64,000 nucleotides of DNA from Oncomelania hupensis (taxonomy: Eukaryota > Mollusca > Gastropoda > Littorinimorpha > Pomatiopsidae), in contig CM072519.1 of NCBI GenBank assembly GCA_036898135.1, positions 39,247,879 to 39,311,878 of the forward strand. The letters are read 5' to 3'. A model generated the notes under the pieces. It was not told the origin of the DNA, made no database searches, and was given only the letters and a program-made list of their open reading frames with translations. Shown piece by piece: positions 11,869 to 24,030 of the stretch (position 1 is its first letter; each line of letters opens with the position of its first letter). The position numbers and the translations under genes are program-made.

Positions 11869-12070
11869 TTTATAAGTTTGGCCGATTGAATCGGCAAATG
11901 AAACTGACGTTGTTTTTTTCATTGGCTACCTTAAGGTAGAGTTGTCTGAAGATCAGTCCTACATTTGTAACAATGAGTGAAACTGGCAATGCTTTTCACT
12001 GGACAAGTTTGGTTGAAGACACCTGTCAGGTGTAACTGTCTGATGTACATTACAGTTGCACGACATTGTT

Positions 12071-12091
12071 CTTCTCTCTCTCTTTTCTCTC

Positions 12092-12157
<66 letters not shown>
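12071..12157. repeat. (CT)n microsatellite
   Basis: Nearly pure CT dinucleotide repeat. Frames through it give alternating Leu-Ser or Arg-Glu and are not genes. Confidence 0.95.
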
Positions 12158-12159
<2 letters not shown>

Positions 12160-12608
12160 ATAACTAACATTTAGTATGGACAAAAGTGTATGATTTATCA
12201 ACTTTATATTATAGCGATCTTGTATGACATTATTGGCAAGCAATCCGTAAAGCAATTCCCAAACTAAAGTGAAGAAATCAATACTTAAATGTAATTCGCA
12301 CGCATGACGTGAAATATATATTTTAAAAAAAAATCATATCTCGGTCGAACAATATTGTTTGAGATAAAGACAATTTCTGAGGGGGAAACATTCATTCATG
12401 GACAAAACTATTTTGTGGACGTAACGAGAAATCTAAAACCGGCAGCAAAGAAACCGTCGAAAATCTGTTTCAAACCTGGGAGTAAATGGACCTCTACCAT
12501 GGAGATTCCGGCGGCTGAGGGTGGTGGTGGTTGTTGTGAGGGGCGGGATGCTGTAGAGGGGTAGAGGTAGAGGCGTCTAGACCTCGCAAGTAATGAAAAC
12601 TATTGCAG

Positions 12609-13340
12609 ATTTAGGGATTGATTGATTGATTGTTGCTTTAGGTCCAGCGGACTCTTCCGAGCCAAATCAGGACCGGACAACCCCCAATCCGCATAAAAGA
12701 TCTGCCGAAACAACCCTAGTGGGAAAATTGAATGCCCTCCACCGGCCAGTCACTTTACAATAAAGACATCCCACGCAGGGGACGGCTGAGGCTTTACCCC
12801 AACTACTCGAACCCCCGTTTACAAAAACAAAATAGAATACAAACATCATTATAAATTATCAACAAAACACATACATATAAAATGCCTATAGTGCTAAATA
12901 ATACAATCAATCATAGGAAGCCCTAGTCACCACCCGGCAGAAAGCGTCCAACACTCCAAAGCTGATCCAACAGACCTCATACACAAACAAGGAGTCTTGT
13001 CCAGGAAGAGTTTTCAAGAAAAAAGGTAGGTCATTGATCTAGCGAAGAAGAAGATAGTATAGCAGAGTGATAGGACAGATCAGGAATGGGAAAGAGCAAA
13101 TGAGGAAGACAGCGACAGTGGGAATTTAAAGCACTAAATTTCCAGAAAGTGGGGATACTATTTATACTGAAACCCCCGGCACTCCAACGAGGGTGGGGGG
13201 AGGGGGGGGGGAAACTGTTGCCGCAGTGAGTCAGTCATGCCTACAAAGGCAAGACAGGTTTTCAACTGGGGCTTTCACTTTTCCCTTTATAGGTTAGAAC
13301 AATCTACAGTGGCAAGATTGCTCATGACCCCAAGGGGTAG
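12609..13340 (-). mobile_element. Family A dispersed repeat, copy 4 (near full length)
   Basis: Minus-strand copy. Read in the + direction it starts with an ATTG tail (TGATTGATTGATTG), then GGTCCAGCGGACTCTTCCGA, CAATAAAGACATCCCACGCA, CGAACCCCCGTTTAC and GGGGATACTATTTATACTG. It ends near CATGACCCCAAGGGGTA at 13324-13340. A G-run insertion (about 13190-13210) breaks the 5' part. The CCAAGGGGTA 5' end recurs in the copy at 21510-22220, so it is probably close to the element's true 5' end. Confidence 0.88.
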
Positions 13341-14610
13341 ATTTAGGGATGAAAAAAGGACAAATTGCAGTTTGCTTTAGAAAGTCTTACAACTGAACTG
13401 CACGACGTACGAGTGAGGAATAGCACACTGATGAAGGAGTTAGAAATATGAAAGAAAAAAAACCCTGTGCTCTCTGTACATTCTTCTCTTTAAACTGTCC
13501 TTTTACCGTAACTACAAAACATTTGAACTGAAATACAGTTTAATATTTCATACAGATGCACTTTCTCAGTAAGATAATAGAGTTATCGTACTCGTATTCG
13601 TATTGACTTTATGGACCTGGCACGCAGCATAATTGTATTTATAGTAGTAGTAGCAGCTGCAGCGGCAACAGCAAGAGTGGTAACAGTCATCGCAGAAGAA
13701 GTTAACACTTGACAGGAGAGAAATGATTGTTGGAGGAGGAGGAGAAAGATGGTGAAAAAGTATAAGAAGGAGGAGGAGGAGAAAAGAAGAAGGTTAATCA
13801 CATCGAGATCTTATGACAAGTTTTATAGATGACTCCTAAGCGATTCCATAGCGTAAGAGTGAAAATGTTGTTGTTTTAAAAAAAAAAAAAGAATTATTTA
13901 AATATTTTCTTTAGCGGGTTGATTTGGCATTTTCCTTCTAAATCTTTCTTAACAAATAAAAGATGTTAAAAAAAAAGAAGAAGAAATTGTGATGTTATTT
14001 TTGGGATTTTCAGTGTTCCGATTACCTTTACCTGAACAGAAGTAGAATCAAAGGAGCGCTTCTGGAATGAGAAACTATTGATTTTTGCGTTGCTTCACCT
14101 CCTAGGAAATGTCTTAGAAATCAAGCCGGGACGTCGCGTGACTCCGGCGAGTTTGGAAGCAACCAACATAGTTTTGCTGGTAGTTTTCTAGATAAGTATA
14201 TCTTTGGGGTGGGGGTGGGGCGTGGGGTACGTGTGAAGAGGGAGATACCTTTCTCTAAATAGAAAGCTTTGAACCAAGCATGACAGGTAATACAATAGGG
14301 AGAGAGGAGTAATTTATTCGTATTACACACCAAGGTTGTTCTTATTTATAAAAAACTAACATTGATTGAGAGTCAAAAATCTTCAATAGGTGATCTAAAA
14401 AAATGAAACAATGGTCTTTATTGATATTCTCAAATGTAATTATAGAACGCGTAAATTGAGTCTCATGCAAAGGTGATCCCTGTGTCCCTAATTAGACACG
14501 TCATCCAGCTGCTCTATGAATATGTCGCCTCGATATACTCGTAACTTACAATGGAAGCAAATCTGTAGGCAAGTGTTCTTTTGCAGGATATAGACCTTGT
14601 TGCTGCAGTT
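13341..14610. other. Intergenic sequence, no gene recognised
   Basis: Ordinary AT-rich sequence with a GAG/AGG-rich patch at about 13735-13795 and A-runs near 13880 and 13970. No coding similarity seen. Confidence 0.4.
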
Positions 14611-14641
<31 letters not shown>

Positions 14642-15023
14642 ACTCACTCTCTTTTCCCCCATAGTTCCCTCCCTCCCTCCCTCTTTCATTTACTTTCTCA
14701 CTCTGCTTATCTTTCTCCCGCGCTCTCACTCTTTACAGCCCTCTCTGTCTCCTCCTTCCTAACTTCCGCCCTTTCTCTCCGTCTACCTCTCGATCACCCA
14801 TTCCTTCATTCTCTCTTTACCAGTTTCACTATTCCTCCCTCCCTTTTTCTGCCAACCCCTCCATCCTCTCTCTCTCTCTTTCTCTCTATCTCTCTCTGTC
14901 TTTGTTTTTGTCTCTCTTTCTGTCGGTCTGTCTCTGTCTCTTTTTCTGTCTGTCTTTCCCTGTCTCTCTCTCTTTCTGTCTGTCTGTCCCTGTCTCTCTC
15001 TTTCTGTCTGTCTCTGTCTCCCT

Positions 15024-15063
<40 letters not shown>
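14611..15063. repeat. CT-rich / TCTG compound low-complexity tract
   Basis: A CT microsatellite, a degenerate pyrimidine tract and TCTGTCTG-type runs extend over 450 bp, ending in pure CT at about 15030-15061. Leu/Ser-rich and Arg/Glu-rich long frames here are by-products. Confidence 0.92.
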
Positions 15064-15064
<1 letters not shown>

Positions 15065-15188
15065 TCTCTCGTATGTTGTATGTCCTACCTTGTTTCACGA
15101 CGAATCTAATGCCACCTGCAGACAATTCTATTATGTACAATAGTAGCTTATGTCTTAATGAACAAGTGCAAGTTTTAGCATGTGCTGG

Positions 15189-15189
<1 letters not shown>

Positions 15190-15245
<56 letters not shown>

Positions 15246-15287
15246 ACGCACACACACCCATACACACACACACACACAAACATTCAC
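15190..15287. repeat. (CA)n microsatellite
   Basis: CA dinucleotide repeat interrupted by CCACGCA and CCATA near its 3' end. Confidence 0.95.
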
Positions 15288-15805
15288 AGACACTTACAGT
15301 TGCACATGGTTTCCACACGTCTTTGAATTCGCGCTGAAAATAGTAATGAATTGTTCAGTTGGCACAAGGCACACCCGATAAGCGTCAAAGAAGCCGACTG
15401 TAATTTGTAAGCTTTGCGCAGTCGATAGTATAGAGAAGCAAGTCAGTGGGCTTGTATGCGTCTGCTTTTGCTGTATGGTTCTGTATACATTCAATTATTC
15501 TGCTGGTTTTAGACTAAACTTAAGCATTGTTGGAAAATAACCAAGCAGGTTTTATCTCCACGTCACCAAGTGTACTAAACCACATGCCCACCAGACAATA
15601 CCTCGATGTGATCGGAAACGACAGAGTTCTAAACTCTAGACTCGCTATAAGAGCCATAGCCAATCAATATTTTGATGTGATAGGGATCGACAATAATAAA
15701 TTGTAGTTGCGGTAGTGCTTTAAACCAGCCCCTATACATTTTAAAACTTTCTACATCCGTAACAGCCAAGCACTAGTTTGATGTTTTATGAAACACCATA
15801 GAACC
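15288..15805. other. Intergenic sequence, no gene recognised
   Basis: Non-repetitive sequence without a coding signal that could be tied to a family. Confidence 0.35.
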
Positions 15806-15953
15806 CAGAGAGGGAGAGAGAAAAAAAAAGACAGAAAGAAAGAATGAAAGAAAGAGGGAGGGACGGAGGGAGAGAAAGAAAGAGAGAGAGATGATGGTCA
15901 TTGATGATGACGATGATGATAATAATTATGATGATAATGACGATGATGATAAC

Positions 15954-16028
<75 letters not shown>
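15806..16028. repeat. GA-rich tract followed by (GAT)n microsatellite
   Basis: Purine-rich sequence (about 15806-15890) leads into GAT/GATGAC repeats that become pure GAT at about 15952-16027. Poly-Asp, poly-Ser and poly-His frames through it are artefacts. Confidence 0.95.
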
Positions 16029-16480
16029 AGGAGAAATGTGGCGGGATTATCAAAAATGACACATCTTTTACCAAACTCGCAACGCTGGGCAACAAGGACT
16101 GTTGAGGCTTTCGTCTCAAACAGCATCACGCTTAGAGGAGAGCTGATAGATCTCGGCAACTAGAATGTACCACTCATTTTCGTCTGGATATTTCGGTCAA
16201 CATCAGTTTTTCATTACAAGGACCAGGACGTGTTGCCTCTTTCTTACATGGAAGGGAGTGGGAGGGGGAAAGGGAAGTAGGAGAATAAGAGGGGGTGGTC
16301 GGGAGTGTTGTTAAGTACTGACTTTGTGGAGGGCCCCACTTTGTGTATACAGACTTTTATGGACTAGCGGTACACAATTACTGTACAATAAAACTGTGTA
16401 TGCAAGTGTATTTATTTAACAATAGACCATGAAATGTTGTTGTTGATTTTTATTGTCTTAATTCATCAAGATGATAAGAC
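16029..16480. other. Intergenic sequence, no gene recognised
   Basis: Includes a G-rich, polypurine patch at about 16255-16310. No gene. Confidence 0.35.
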
Positions 16481-16652
<172 letters not shown>

Positions 16653-16689
16653 AAATAAATTAAAAAATAAAATAAAAATAATTTAAATT

Positions 16690-17005
16690 AAACGATTATA
16701 TTAATCTTGCAACAGGTGAATCAAAGAGTATTTTCGCTAAGGTAATACACAAAGGATAATTAAGTTCTTTTAAGGAAGTTTTGTCGTTCATCTCCAGCGG
16801 CAAAATAGGGGCAATAGTAGAGCATGCAAACAATATGTGTTCTAAAGACAAAGGTCTTTCACAGGCACATAAAACATTTTTACAATATTTCGGTTTTATT
16901 GCATTTAGCCATATTCGATTTGCCATTGAGGAAATAGCTCTTGAGACTTTACTCTGCTCTAGAAAAAAATATACATTACAGACCATGAAAGCTTTTGTGA
17001 AGTGA
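16690..17005 (-). mobile_element. LINE ORF2 C-terminal fragment (CCHC-like knuckle)
   Basis: The minus strand encodes a short stretch with SRAISSMANRIWLNAIKP followed by LCACERPLSLEHILFACSTI. This has the C-X-C then H-X4-C spacing of the C-terminal zinc knuckle common in Jockey/I/CR1-type LINE polyproteins. It is a fragment with no catalytic domain. It abuts the 5' edge of a + strand family A copy at about 17010, so the longer minus-strand open frame crossing that point is a chance fusion. Confidence 0.6.
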
Positions 17006-17015
17006 TGTTGTTTTT

Positions 17016-17604
17016 CCCCCGTTGGGGTGCCGGGGATTTCAGTATAAATAGTATCCCCACTTTCTGGAAATGTAGTGCTTTGAATTCCCACTGTTGCTGT
17101 CTTTCTCCTTTGTTCTTTCTCATTTCTACTCTGTTCTATCAATCTACTATACTACCTTCTTCTTCGCTAGACCAGTCACCTACCTTATTTCTTGAAAACT
17201 CTTCCTGGACAATACTCTTCATTTGTATATGAGGTCTGTTGGATCAGCTTGGGAATATTGGACGCTTTCTGCCAAATGGTCACTGGGGCTTCCTATGATG
17301 TTATTATTTAGCAATGTAGGCATTTTAAATGCATGTGTTTTGTTGATGTTGTATAATGAGGTTTGTATTCTATTTTGTTTTTGTAAACGGGGGTTCGATA
17401 AATTAGAGTACAGCCTCAACATCCCCTGCGTGGGAAGTCTTTATTGTAAAGTGAGCTGGTGGATTACCTTCAGTGTTACCACTAGGGTTGTTTCGGCAGA
17501 TCTTTTATGCGGATCAGGGGCGAGTCCTTTTTCACTTCTCTGGTCCTGATTTGGCTCGGAAGAGTCCGCTGGATCTAAAGCAATAACCATGTAATGTAAT
17601 GATG
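17016..17604 (+). mobile_element. Family A dispersed repeat, copy 5
   Basis: It starts at CCCCCGTTGGGGTGCCGGGG, has TATAAATAGTATCCCC (about 17043), CTTCTTCGCTAG, GTAAACGGGGGTTCGATAAA and the 3' end AGTCCGCTGGATCTAAAGCA with an AATG tail. The 5' ~150 bp present in the 6313 copy are missing. Confidence 0.87.
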
Positions 17605-17717
17605 TTGTTGTTTTCCTTCACCCTCAAACAATCGCCTGTAATTTCTTACTAAGAGTTTTCTGTGTTACGTGGAGTTTATAATGATGACGTTGTGGGTGTT
17701 TTGTTTTCCTTCCCCCA

Positions 17718-17797
<80 letters not shown>

Positions 17798-17913
17798 CTC
17801 TCTCTCGACCTCTCTCTCGACCTCTTTCTCTCGACCCCCCCTCCCTCTCTCTCTCAACCTCTTTCTCCTCTCTCTCGATTTCTCTCTCGACCTTTCTCTC
17901 TCCCTCTCTCTTG

Positions 17914-17981
<68 letters not shown>

Positions 17982-18334
17982 ACCTACCTCTCTCTGGGCC
18001 AATCGTCATTCATTTTTTTAGCAATCGTTTTCTGTTTTATCTTTTACCAATAAGCTTATAATAGTACAGTACAATAATAACGTATACTGTTAAATTATAA
18101 CGTCTTTGCCATTACTTTATAATAATCACATTTTTCATGAACAGCGTCTGATTTTTTTTAAAAGTGTCTTCAAGGGCGTTTGCAATCTTCCATTAGCGAG
18201 TAGTTTACTGTATTTATTAAGTGCGGTCAACTTTAAAACAGTCTGCAAATTTTTTCTTAACAGACTGAAGCAGGCTGTACTCCCCACTCCTCGTTTTCTT
18301 CCATTATAATTGACTACTATAATAATAATAATAC
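17605..18334. repeat. CT-rich microsatellite block and flanks
   Basis: Pure CT at about 17721-17790, a CT tract interrupted by CGACC units to about 17905, then pure CT to about 17970. The flank 17996-18334 is AT-rich with nothing recognised. Confidence 0.85.
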
Positions 18335-18712
18335 AGGATGCTATATACGCGCCTTTCCCCAAATCAATCAGGCTCAAAGCGCGGCGATCTATACCAACAT
18401 ACACGCTCACTTGTCTCATCCACCCTCACACACACCAAATTCACATCCATCACTCAAACAGGTGGTGTAAAGGCAGGGAGATCGCTACTAGAAGACGGAA
18501 AGAAAATCGAATTTTTATTTTTGAAGTTTTTATATTGACTGCGTCCTGTACCATTATTGAAGGGAGGGAGGAAACCGGAGTGCCCGGAGAAAACCCTCGG
18601 TGACCTCAATAGTCTCGTACCTAAGTCACATACGTTCGCCCCTTGCGGGAATCGAACCCGCGACCTTCGGCATAGGAAACCGGCGACTTATCCACTGCGC
18701 CACGAGGCCACG
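18335..18712 (-). mobile_element. SINE family 1, near full-length tRNA-derived copy
   Basis: On the minus strand the head reads GCCTCGTGGCGCAGTGGATA (RNA polymerase III A box region TGGCGCAGTGG) and, about 45 bp later, GGTCGCGGGTTCGATTCCCG (B box GGTTCGATTCC). After the head come ACGAGACTATTGAGGTCACC, GAGGGTTTTCTCCGGGCACT and the 3' part with GATCGCCGCGCTTTGAGCC. The head is close enough to a tRNA to be mistaken for a gene, but the downstream body recurs at 11531, 27579/28519 and 35086, so it is a SINE. The middle (about 18440-18550) is more diverged. Confidence 0.88.
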
Positions 18713-19058
18713 TGCCACCACTTCCTCCATCTCAAGGTTTCCTATTGTAAGAGTAAAGAGGTATCAGGTGTATCTGCTTGCCAATGGTACCATGATTGTT
18801 AAGGTTTACATAGCGTAAGAAGCCTTCTGATAATAGGTCATGAATTATTGGAAACTTTACTTCATTTGGACAGAACTGCTTCAGCGGAGTAGGGAGAAGG
18901 GGTTATCAGATTGTTGCTTTAGTGCATGGTTTTTGTAACGCAAGACTTCTTACAGTGAAATAAGGAACCGGATAAAGAGGAGCAAAAAACACAACCCAAC
19001 TGTTGATGATGATGAAGATGAAGAACAAGAAGCCAAAGAAAGAAGAAATCTTGTAGGC
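18713..19058. other. Unassigned sequence
   Basis: No gene or recognised repeat; a GAAGAT-rich patch precedes the family B repeat. Confidence 0.35.
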
Positions 19059-19515
19059 CACCCGGTACACATTGGTCGAAGGCTGCCAGAAGCATGTTTT
19101 ACTTGTCGCCTTAACAGGCGATAAAGCATGCTCTCATGCTTCAGAGCACTGCTTCCTACACGCTTCAAGCGCTATAGTGACGGAAAAAGCGCAATTTCAC
19201 TGTAAATATATCACCCGGTACACATTGGTCGAAGGCTGCCAGAAGCATGTTTTACTAGTCGCCTCAACAGGCGATAAAGCATGCTCTCATGCTTCATAGC
19301 ACTGCTTCCTACACGCTTCAAGCGCTATAGTGACGGAAAAAGCGCAATTTCATTGTAAATATATACAGAAAGTTGCTCTACAACATCCCGCTCTTTCCGT
19401 CTCAAAACCCCAATTACCTTGTTGGATTCTTAAATTGCATGAAACCAAGTGAGGACACTATCCGGCGTCAACAAACGGTTCAAAAACATTGTCAAACGGT
19501 TCGTAAAAGACAGTT
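19059..19515 (+). mobile_element. Family B repeat, tandem pair
   Basis: Two head-to-tail units start at 19059 and 19212 (period 153): CACCCGGTACACATTGGTCG, a hairpin block, and CGCTATAGTGACGGAAAAAG. The second unit continues with ~140 bp more (TCTTTCCGTCTCAAAAC through GGTTCGTAAAAGACAGTT) that is shared with the copy at 58391-58690. The hairpin is AGCATGTTTTA, an inner stem TCGCCT-loop-AGGCGA, and TAAAGCATGCT. The element class is unknown. Confidence 0.85.
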
Positions 19516-19592
19516 GACCTAGAAACTAATACAGTTTGACCTACTTCGTCCCCTAGAGGAGACGAAACTTACATTTTTCTATTTTCATGAGT

Positions 19593-19806
19593 TCACTGCA
19601 GTGAAATTGCGCTTTTTCCGTGACTATAGAGCTTGAAGCGTATAGAAAGCAGTGCTCTGAAGCATGGGAGCATGCTTTATCGCCTGTTGAGGCGACTAAA
19701 CACGCATGCTTCTGGTAGCGTTCGACCAATGTGTATCGGGTGTGTAGGCATACGCTTGAAAAGAAGAAGAAGAAGAAGAAGAAGAAGAAGAAGAAGAAGA
19801 AGAAGA
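19593..19806 (-). mobile_element. Family B repeat, minus-strand copy, with (GAA)n at its end
   Basis: Reads on the minus strand from the CCGATACACATTGGTCGAA end (near 19742) to the GGAAAAAGCGCAATTTCAC end near 19595. The hairpin block is conserved. A GAA microsatellite (19757-19806) lies a few bases outside the CACATTGG end, as it also does for the 58391 copy. Confidence 0.83.
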
Positions 19807-20013
19807 AAAGAAAGGGCATGATATAAGAAAGTCTGTTTGGGCGTTCCACAAACAGGAACACGTATGACAATTGATAGGTCGTCATTTCTGTCTCATAATG
19901 AGTCATTTCGCGCATTGCTCCACTTTATTGGAGATTTTTATGACTATGGTAGAACGTGAATGGCGGGCTTTATTGCGGGTTGAGAGAGGAGGCCGAGAGA
20001 CTCCTAGGGAAAT

Positions 20014-20017
<4 letters not shown>

Positions 20018-20091
<74 letters not shown>
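20018..20091. repeat. (GA)n microsatellite
   Basis: Pure GA dinucleotide repeat. Confidence 0.96.
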
Positions 20092-20095
<4 letters not shown>

Positions 20096-20470
20096 ACACG
20101 CTGGAAACAAATTAATCGTAATAGACCCGCGTTGTAAAATCTGCTAAAGTAGAAAAAATACTCTTAATTATCCGCAAACACGAAAACCTCAGAATGTTAA
20201 ATCCCGTCCTGTTCGCAAGACGTCATTCGTTTTTGCAGTGTTGTGAATAGAATCTATTGTTTTTAGAAGCTGATCGATGTGGACTGTGCGTCTTTCTGTG
20301 CTGTATCTTCCTTCTCCCCTCGCTTCACACTTCACCCAAAGGCTGCAAGCGGGCGCCTCAAGTTAGATCCTGTATGGGCGAGCAGCTCTTGAGTATTAAA
20401 AGCTCGATATAAGAAGAAGAACGACTAAGAACACTTCTCCTCCCTGAAACGTAAATGTAGTGAACCACGT
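20092..20470. other. Intergenic sequence, no gene recognised
   Basis: Nothing assignable. Confidence 0.3.
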
Positions 20471-20700
20471 TTGTTACACTCCTCCTCTTCCTCATCCTCC
20501 TTCTCCTCTTGCTCTTCTTTCTTCTCCTCCTCCTCGTCATTTTTATCATCTTGCTCTTTCTCAACCTCCTCCTTCCTCTCTTCCTCTTCTCCCTCCTCAT
20601 CTTTTTCTTCATTCTGCTCCGTATCTTCGTTCTCTTTCTCCGGCTCCTCCTCCTCCTCCTCATCATCATCATCATCATCACCACCATCATCATCATCCGT
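20471..20700. repeat. Pyrimidine-rich CTC/CTT/ATC low-complexity tract
   Basis: Degenerate trinucleotides ending in CTC and ATC runs. The Ser/Leu/Pro-rich and Lys/Arg-rich frames on both strands come from composition only. Confidence 0.85.
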
Positions 20701-21184
20701 TTCTGTTGCCCAGAAAATATTTTATTGATGCAGTGAATCGGATGTTGTGGGCTTTGTTTTTTTCTAAGCCGACTGTTAAAAAAAATCTCTTTCTTTAGAA
20801 ACAACGGTGTAACTGGGCTCTTGTTTGCACAAAGTTTGCATCTTTAACGACGACCTGAGTTTTAATCCTGACTTCAGCAGCGGATTATTGTTAGTGCATG
20901 CAAGATCTCTGCCTCTTGGGGACAAACGAACGTATACAACAGTACTACGAATGCCACGAAGCATTTACCTGGGTGATTGGTGAAAGTAACATTCGCCAGA
21001 GCTGTGTTTCTTAGGCCGCGAGCCAAACAAGCATGCTCGTCGCGGGCCAAGCGGTATCAAGAGTGCCTAAGAAACGACCAGCAGAAGCAAGTTTGTTTTG
21101 AAAATGGCGTACATTTCGAAGTGCATTGTGAAGTCGATAGTTTTAGAGGAGGTGTCTTCGGATTCAGGCAGTGACAGTGCACAA
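20701..21184. other. Intergenic sequence with a short perfect inverted repeat
   Basis: GTTTCTTAGGC (21005-21015) is mirrored by GCCTAAGAAAC (21064-21074). The rest has no recognised gene. Confidence 0.45.
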
Positions 21185-21188
21185 ACTG

Positions 21189-21268
<80 letters not shown>

Positions 21269-21330
21269 TTAAATTATTATTTATGCGCCTAATCTAATCT
21301 AGACCTAGCTCTAGGCGCTTACTTGAATAA
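21185..21330 (-). mobile_element. LINE 3' end with (TAA)n tail
   Basis: On the minus strand, GCGCCTAGAGCTAGGTCTAG and TTAGATTAGGCGCATAA precede a long TAA/AAT repeat (21188-21269). The same arrangement, with GCCTAGGGCTTTG and TTTAGATTAGGCGTC before AATAAT, follows the LINE ORF end at 48322-48781. The region can form a small GCGCCTA/TAGGCGC stem, a common feature of LINE 3' ends. Confidence 0.68.
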
Positions 21331-21509
21331 GAACAACTTTATCTATAAAACAGAACGAAGAAACCTCATGAACTATTAACAGTAAGCTTATAAACAAAAA
21401 CTAATGACTCTCAAACTAAACACACACGCACGCACGCACCCATCCACACACACATACTCACTCACACACGCACTATGATTTTGCAGTGCAGATCTGTTTC
21501 ATTCATTTG

Positions 21510-22220
21510 AATTGATTGATTGATTGATTTATTGTTGCTTTAGGTCCAGCGGACTCTTCCGAGCCAAATCAGGACCGGACAACCCCCGATCCGCATAAAA
21601 GATCTGCTGAAACAACCCCAGTGGGAAAATTGAATGCCCTCCACCGGCCAGTCACTTTACAATAAAGACATCCCAAGCGGGGGACGGCTGAGGGTTGACC
21701 TCAACTACGCGAACACCCCGGTTACAAAAACAAAATAGAATACAAACATCATTATAAATCATCAACCAAACACATACATATAAAATGCCTATAGTGCTAA
21801 ATAGTACATTCATAGGAAGCCCTAGTGACCACCCGGCAGAAAGCGTCCAACACTCCCAAGCTGATCCAACAGACCTCATACACAAACAAGGAGTCTTGTC
21901 CAGGAAGAGTTTTCAAGAAAAAAGGTAGGTCATTGATCTAGCGAAGAAGAAGATAGTATAGCAGAGTGAAGGACAGAGCAGGAATAGGAAAGAATAAATG
22001 AGGAAGACAGCGACAGTGGGAATTTAAAGCACTAAATTTCCATAAAGTGGGGATACTATTTATACTGAAAACCCCCGGCACTCCAACGGGGGTACTGTTG
22101 CCGCAGTGAAGCGTCTTGCCTATAAAGGAAAGACAGGTTTTCAACTGTGGCTTTCACTGTTCCCTTTATAGGTTTGAACAATCTACAGTGGCAAGATTGC
22201 TCATGACCCCAAGGGGTATT
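21510..22220 (-). mobile_element. Family A dispersed repeat, copy 6 (near full length)
   Basis: Minus-strand copy with the ATTG tail (TTGATTGATTGATTGATT), GGTCCAGCGGACTCTTCCGA, GGGGATACTATTTATACTG and the CATGACCCCAAGGGGTA 5' end. It is very similar to the copy at 12609-13340 and lacks the G-run insertion, so it is the best copy for defining the element. Confidence 0.9.
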
Positions 22221-23721
22221 CATTTGAATAGGTGGATGGAAAATAATGACAAACTGTCATGTCGACTGTGCAGATAGTATTTTGCCTGGCAGCTTAGTTA
22301 TTTGGAGACGCAAACAAAACAACCGTGTCGTGTGGAGCCCGTGCAAAATTTATAGTTATCGCATTATTTTGTTGTTGTCAATGAGTGTAAGGTGTATTGA
22401 TCTGTGTATATGTCTAGCATAATATGACATCTGTAACTAGAGCATGCAAGCGATGTTTACGAATGTTTAAAGCACACATCAACTGCTTTGCAGTTATAGC
22501 TCTAAGCAGCGGTTTCCTTAATTTCAACTTGATGGGATGGTTACCAAAAGAAAACAATGAAGCAAACATTTCAATGCCCATAACATTTATTATTGTACAA
22601 ACTTCACACACATTTTAAAAACGACATGCATGTATTGACTAAAATATACACACCAACACACACATACACACAACTCATAGACATGACTACCACATTCGCT
22701 CCTGCCAACAAAATGACGTCCTCGTCATTTTAATCAATGTGAAAACATAAAAGTTTTACACTGAGTTGGCAACGATGCATTCACTAAGTCTGGCAATACA
22801 TGTACTTGCGGCTTTACATGTGACAATCAAATATAAGTTGCATGACAATTATGATAAAGTAATAACTGAGAATAATACAAAACTTAAAATGTAGCAAGCA
22901 AAATACACTATACTAACACACACATACACCAACACACACAAATACACAGCGCATAAAAATGACTAAAAATAAAATGTTCTGACTGGCACATTTTGTTTGC
23001 CCCTTGAGACAAATTGTGAAATATAAATAAAGCCTGTTTAGCTCATACAAATGAACAAAATAAGTAGGAACCCTCACCCTGCTACAGCCACTACACACCA
23101 CACCCGAAAGGCGTATCTAATAGCATCATCATTTGCTTTGCACTAGCCACCACGCATCTGTACTAACTCTATATTAAAACAAACATGATGAGGTCAACCG
23201 AAATGAATAAACTTTGTTTGAGGCTTATATTATTATAAAATTCTATATAATAACAGAATAAGAGTAAACTAAATCCGTCCTTTATTTTATGAGAAATAGC
23301 CGTTACAGACACATACATACACGCGCACACACAGACATGCTATCCCTGGAGGGGTGATAAAGAAGTCGCAGCAATCACGCACACGTCTCCACCTTCAGAC
23401 TCGGGGGGTATCTTTTCTTTGGTGGCAGGAGGGTCTTGGATCTTGTAGATTTGGCTCTTCTGCACATCTAAATGCATACCTCCTTCCTTCACCAGCACAA
23501 CATTGGCCAGCTCACCAGCATAACCCTGAAGGTCCCCCTCTTGTCCTGCCAAAACAACGTGTGATAGTAGGCCTACCTAAAGATCCATGGAATCACTCAC
23601 CATTGATGCGATTGCTCTTATGTATGTCAACAACAAAAATAAAATAACATTAATAATGAAATATATAGGCCCATATAGGTTAGATTTTCTCCAAGAAGAA
23701 GAAAACGGATTTTTTATTTAC
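22221..23721. other. Intergenic sequence, no gene recognised
   Basis: AT-rich with two CA-rich patches (about 22650-22675 and 22915-22945), the second preceding a similar -GACTA- context. A short stretch (23380-23560) has better base composition for coding but no family similarity. Confidence 0.35.
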
Positions 23722-24030
23722 ACTTCATTGTCCATTTTTATCGGGAAATTATGGGCCGGCCTCCCCTGCGGAATGCGTAGTCGCAGCCTATCAGTATGGC
23801 GTACCCAAACCCAACCTATCTAATATGTTCTCAAATGTCGCTGGGGGAGCAAATCGGAGTACCCGGAGAAAACCCCAGAGACGTTGCCCGAGTCGAAAGT
23901 AAATAATATTCGGAGAAACATAATGCCCTGATGCTGGATCGATCCCGCACCTTTCAGGCACCATTTTTCTAGCCTGTGGGCAAGGCAAAAAATTAGTCCC
24001 GTCTTAGACCACTCGGTCACAACGCTCGCT
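23722..24030 (-). mobile_element. SINE family 2, tRNA-derived copy
   Basis: Minus strand: the head TTGTGACCGAGTGGTCTAAG resembles a Leu/Ser-type tRNA A box region (TGACCGAGTGGTCTAAGA). GGGATCGATCCAGC takes the B box place. TTATGTTTCTCCGAATATT, CGACTCGGGCAACGTC and GGGGTTTTCTCCGGGTACTC follow. The 3' part is CCCGATAAAAATGGACAATG. It shares the TTCTCCGGGTACTCCG block with family 1 but has a different head. Confidence 0.78.

Noticed and set aside
14597..15381. Long Ser/Leu-rich and Arg/Glu-rich open frames
   Set aside because: They are translations of CT and CA microsatellites. The same holds for frames at 17662-18021, 26139-26622, 30000-30326, 51642-52203, 60256-60675 and similar tracts.
16696..17142. 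A 148-codon minus-strand protein
   Set aside because: It is a chance fusion of family A antisense sequence (17010 onward) with a LINE zinc-knuckle fragment.
18640..18712. Minus-strand tRNA gene
   Set aside because: A and B boxes are good, but the body downstream recurs in three other places and the acceptor stem does not pair; it is the head of a SINE.
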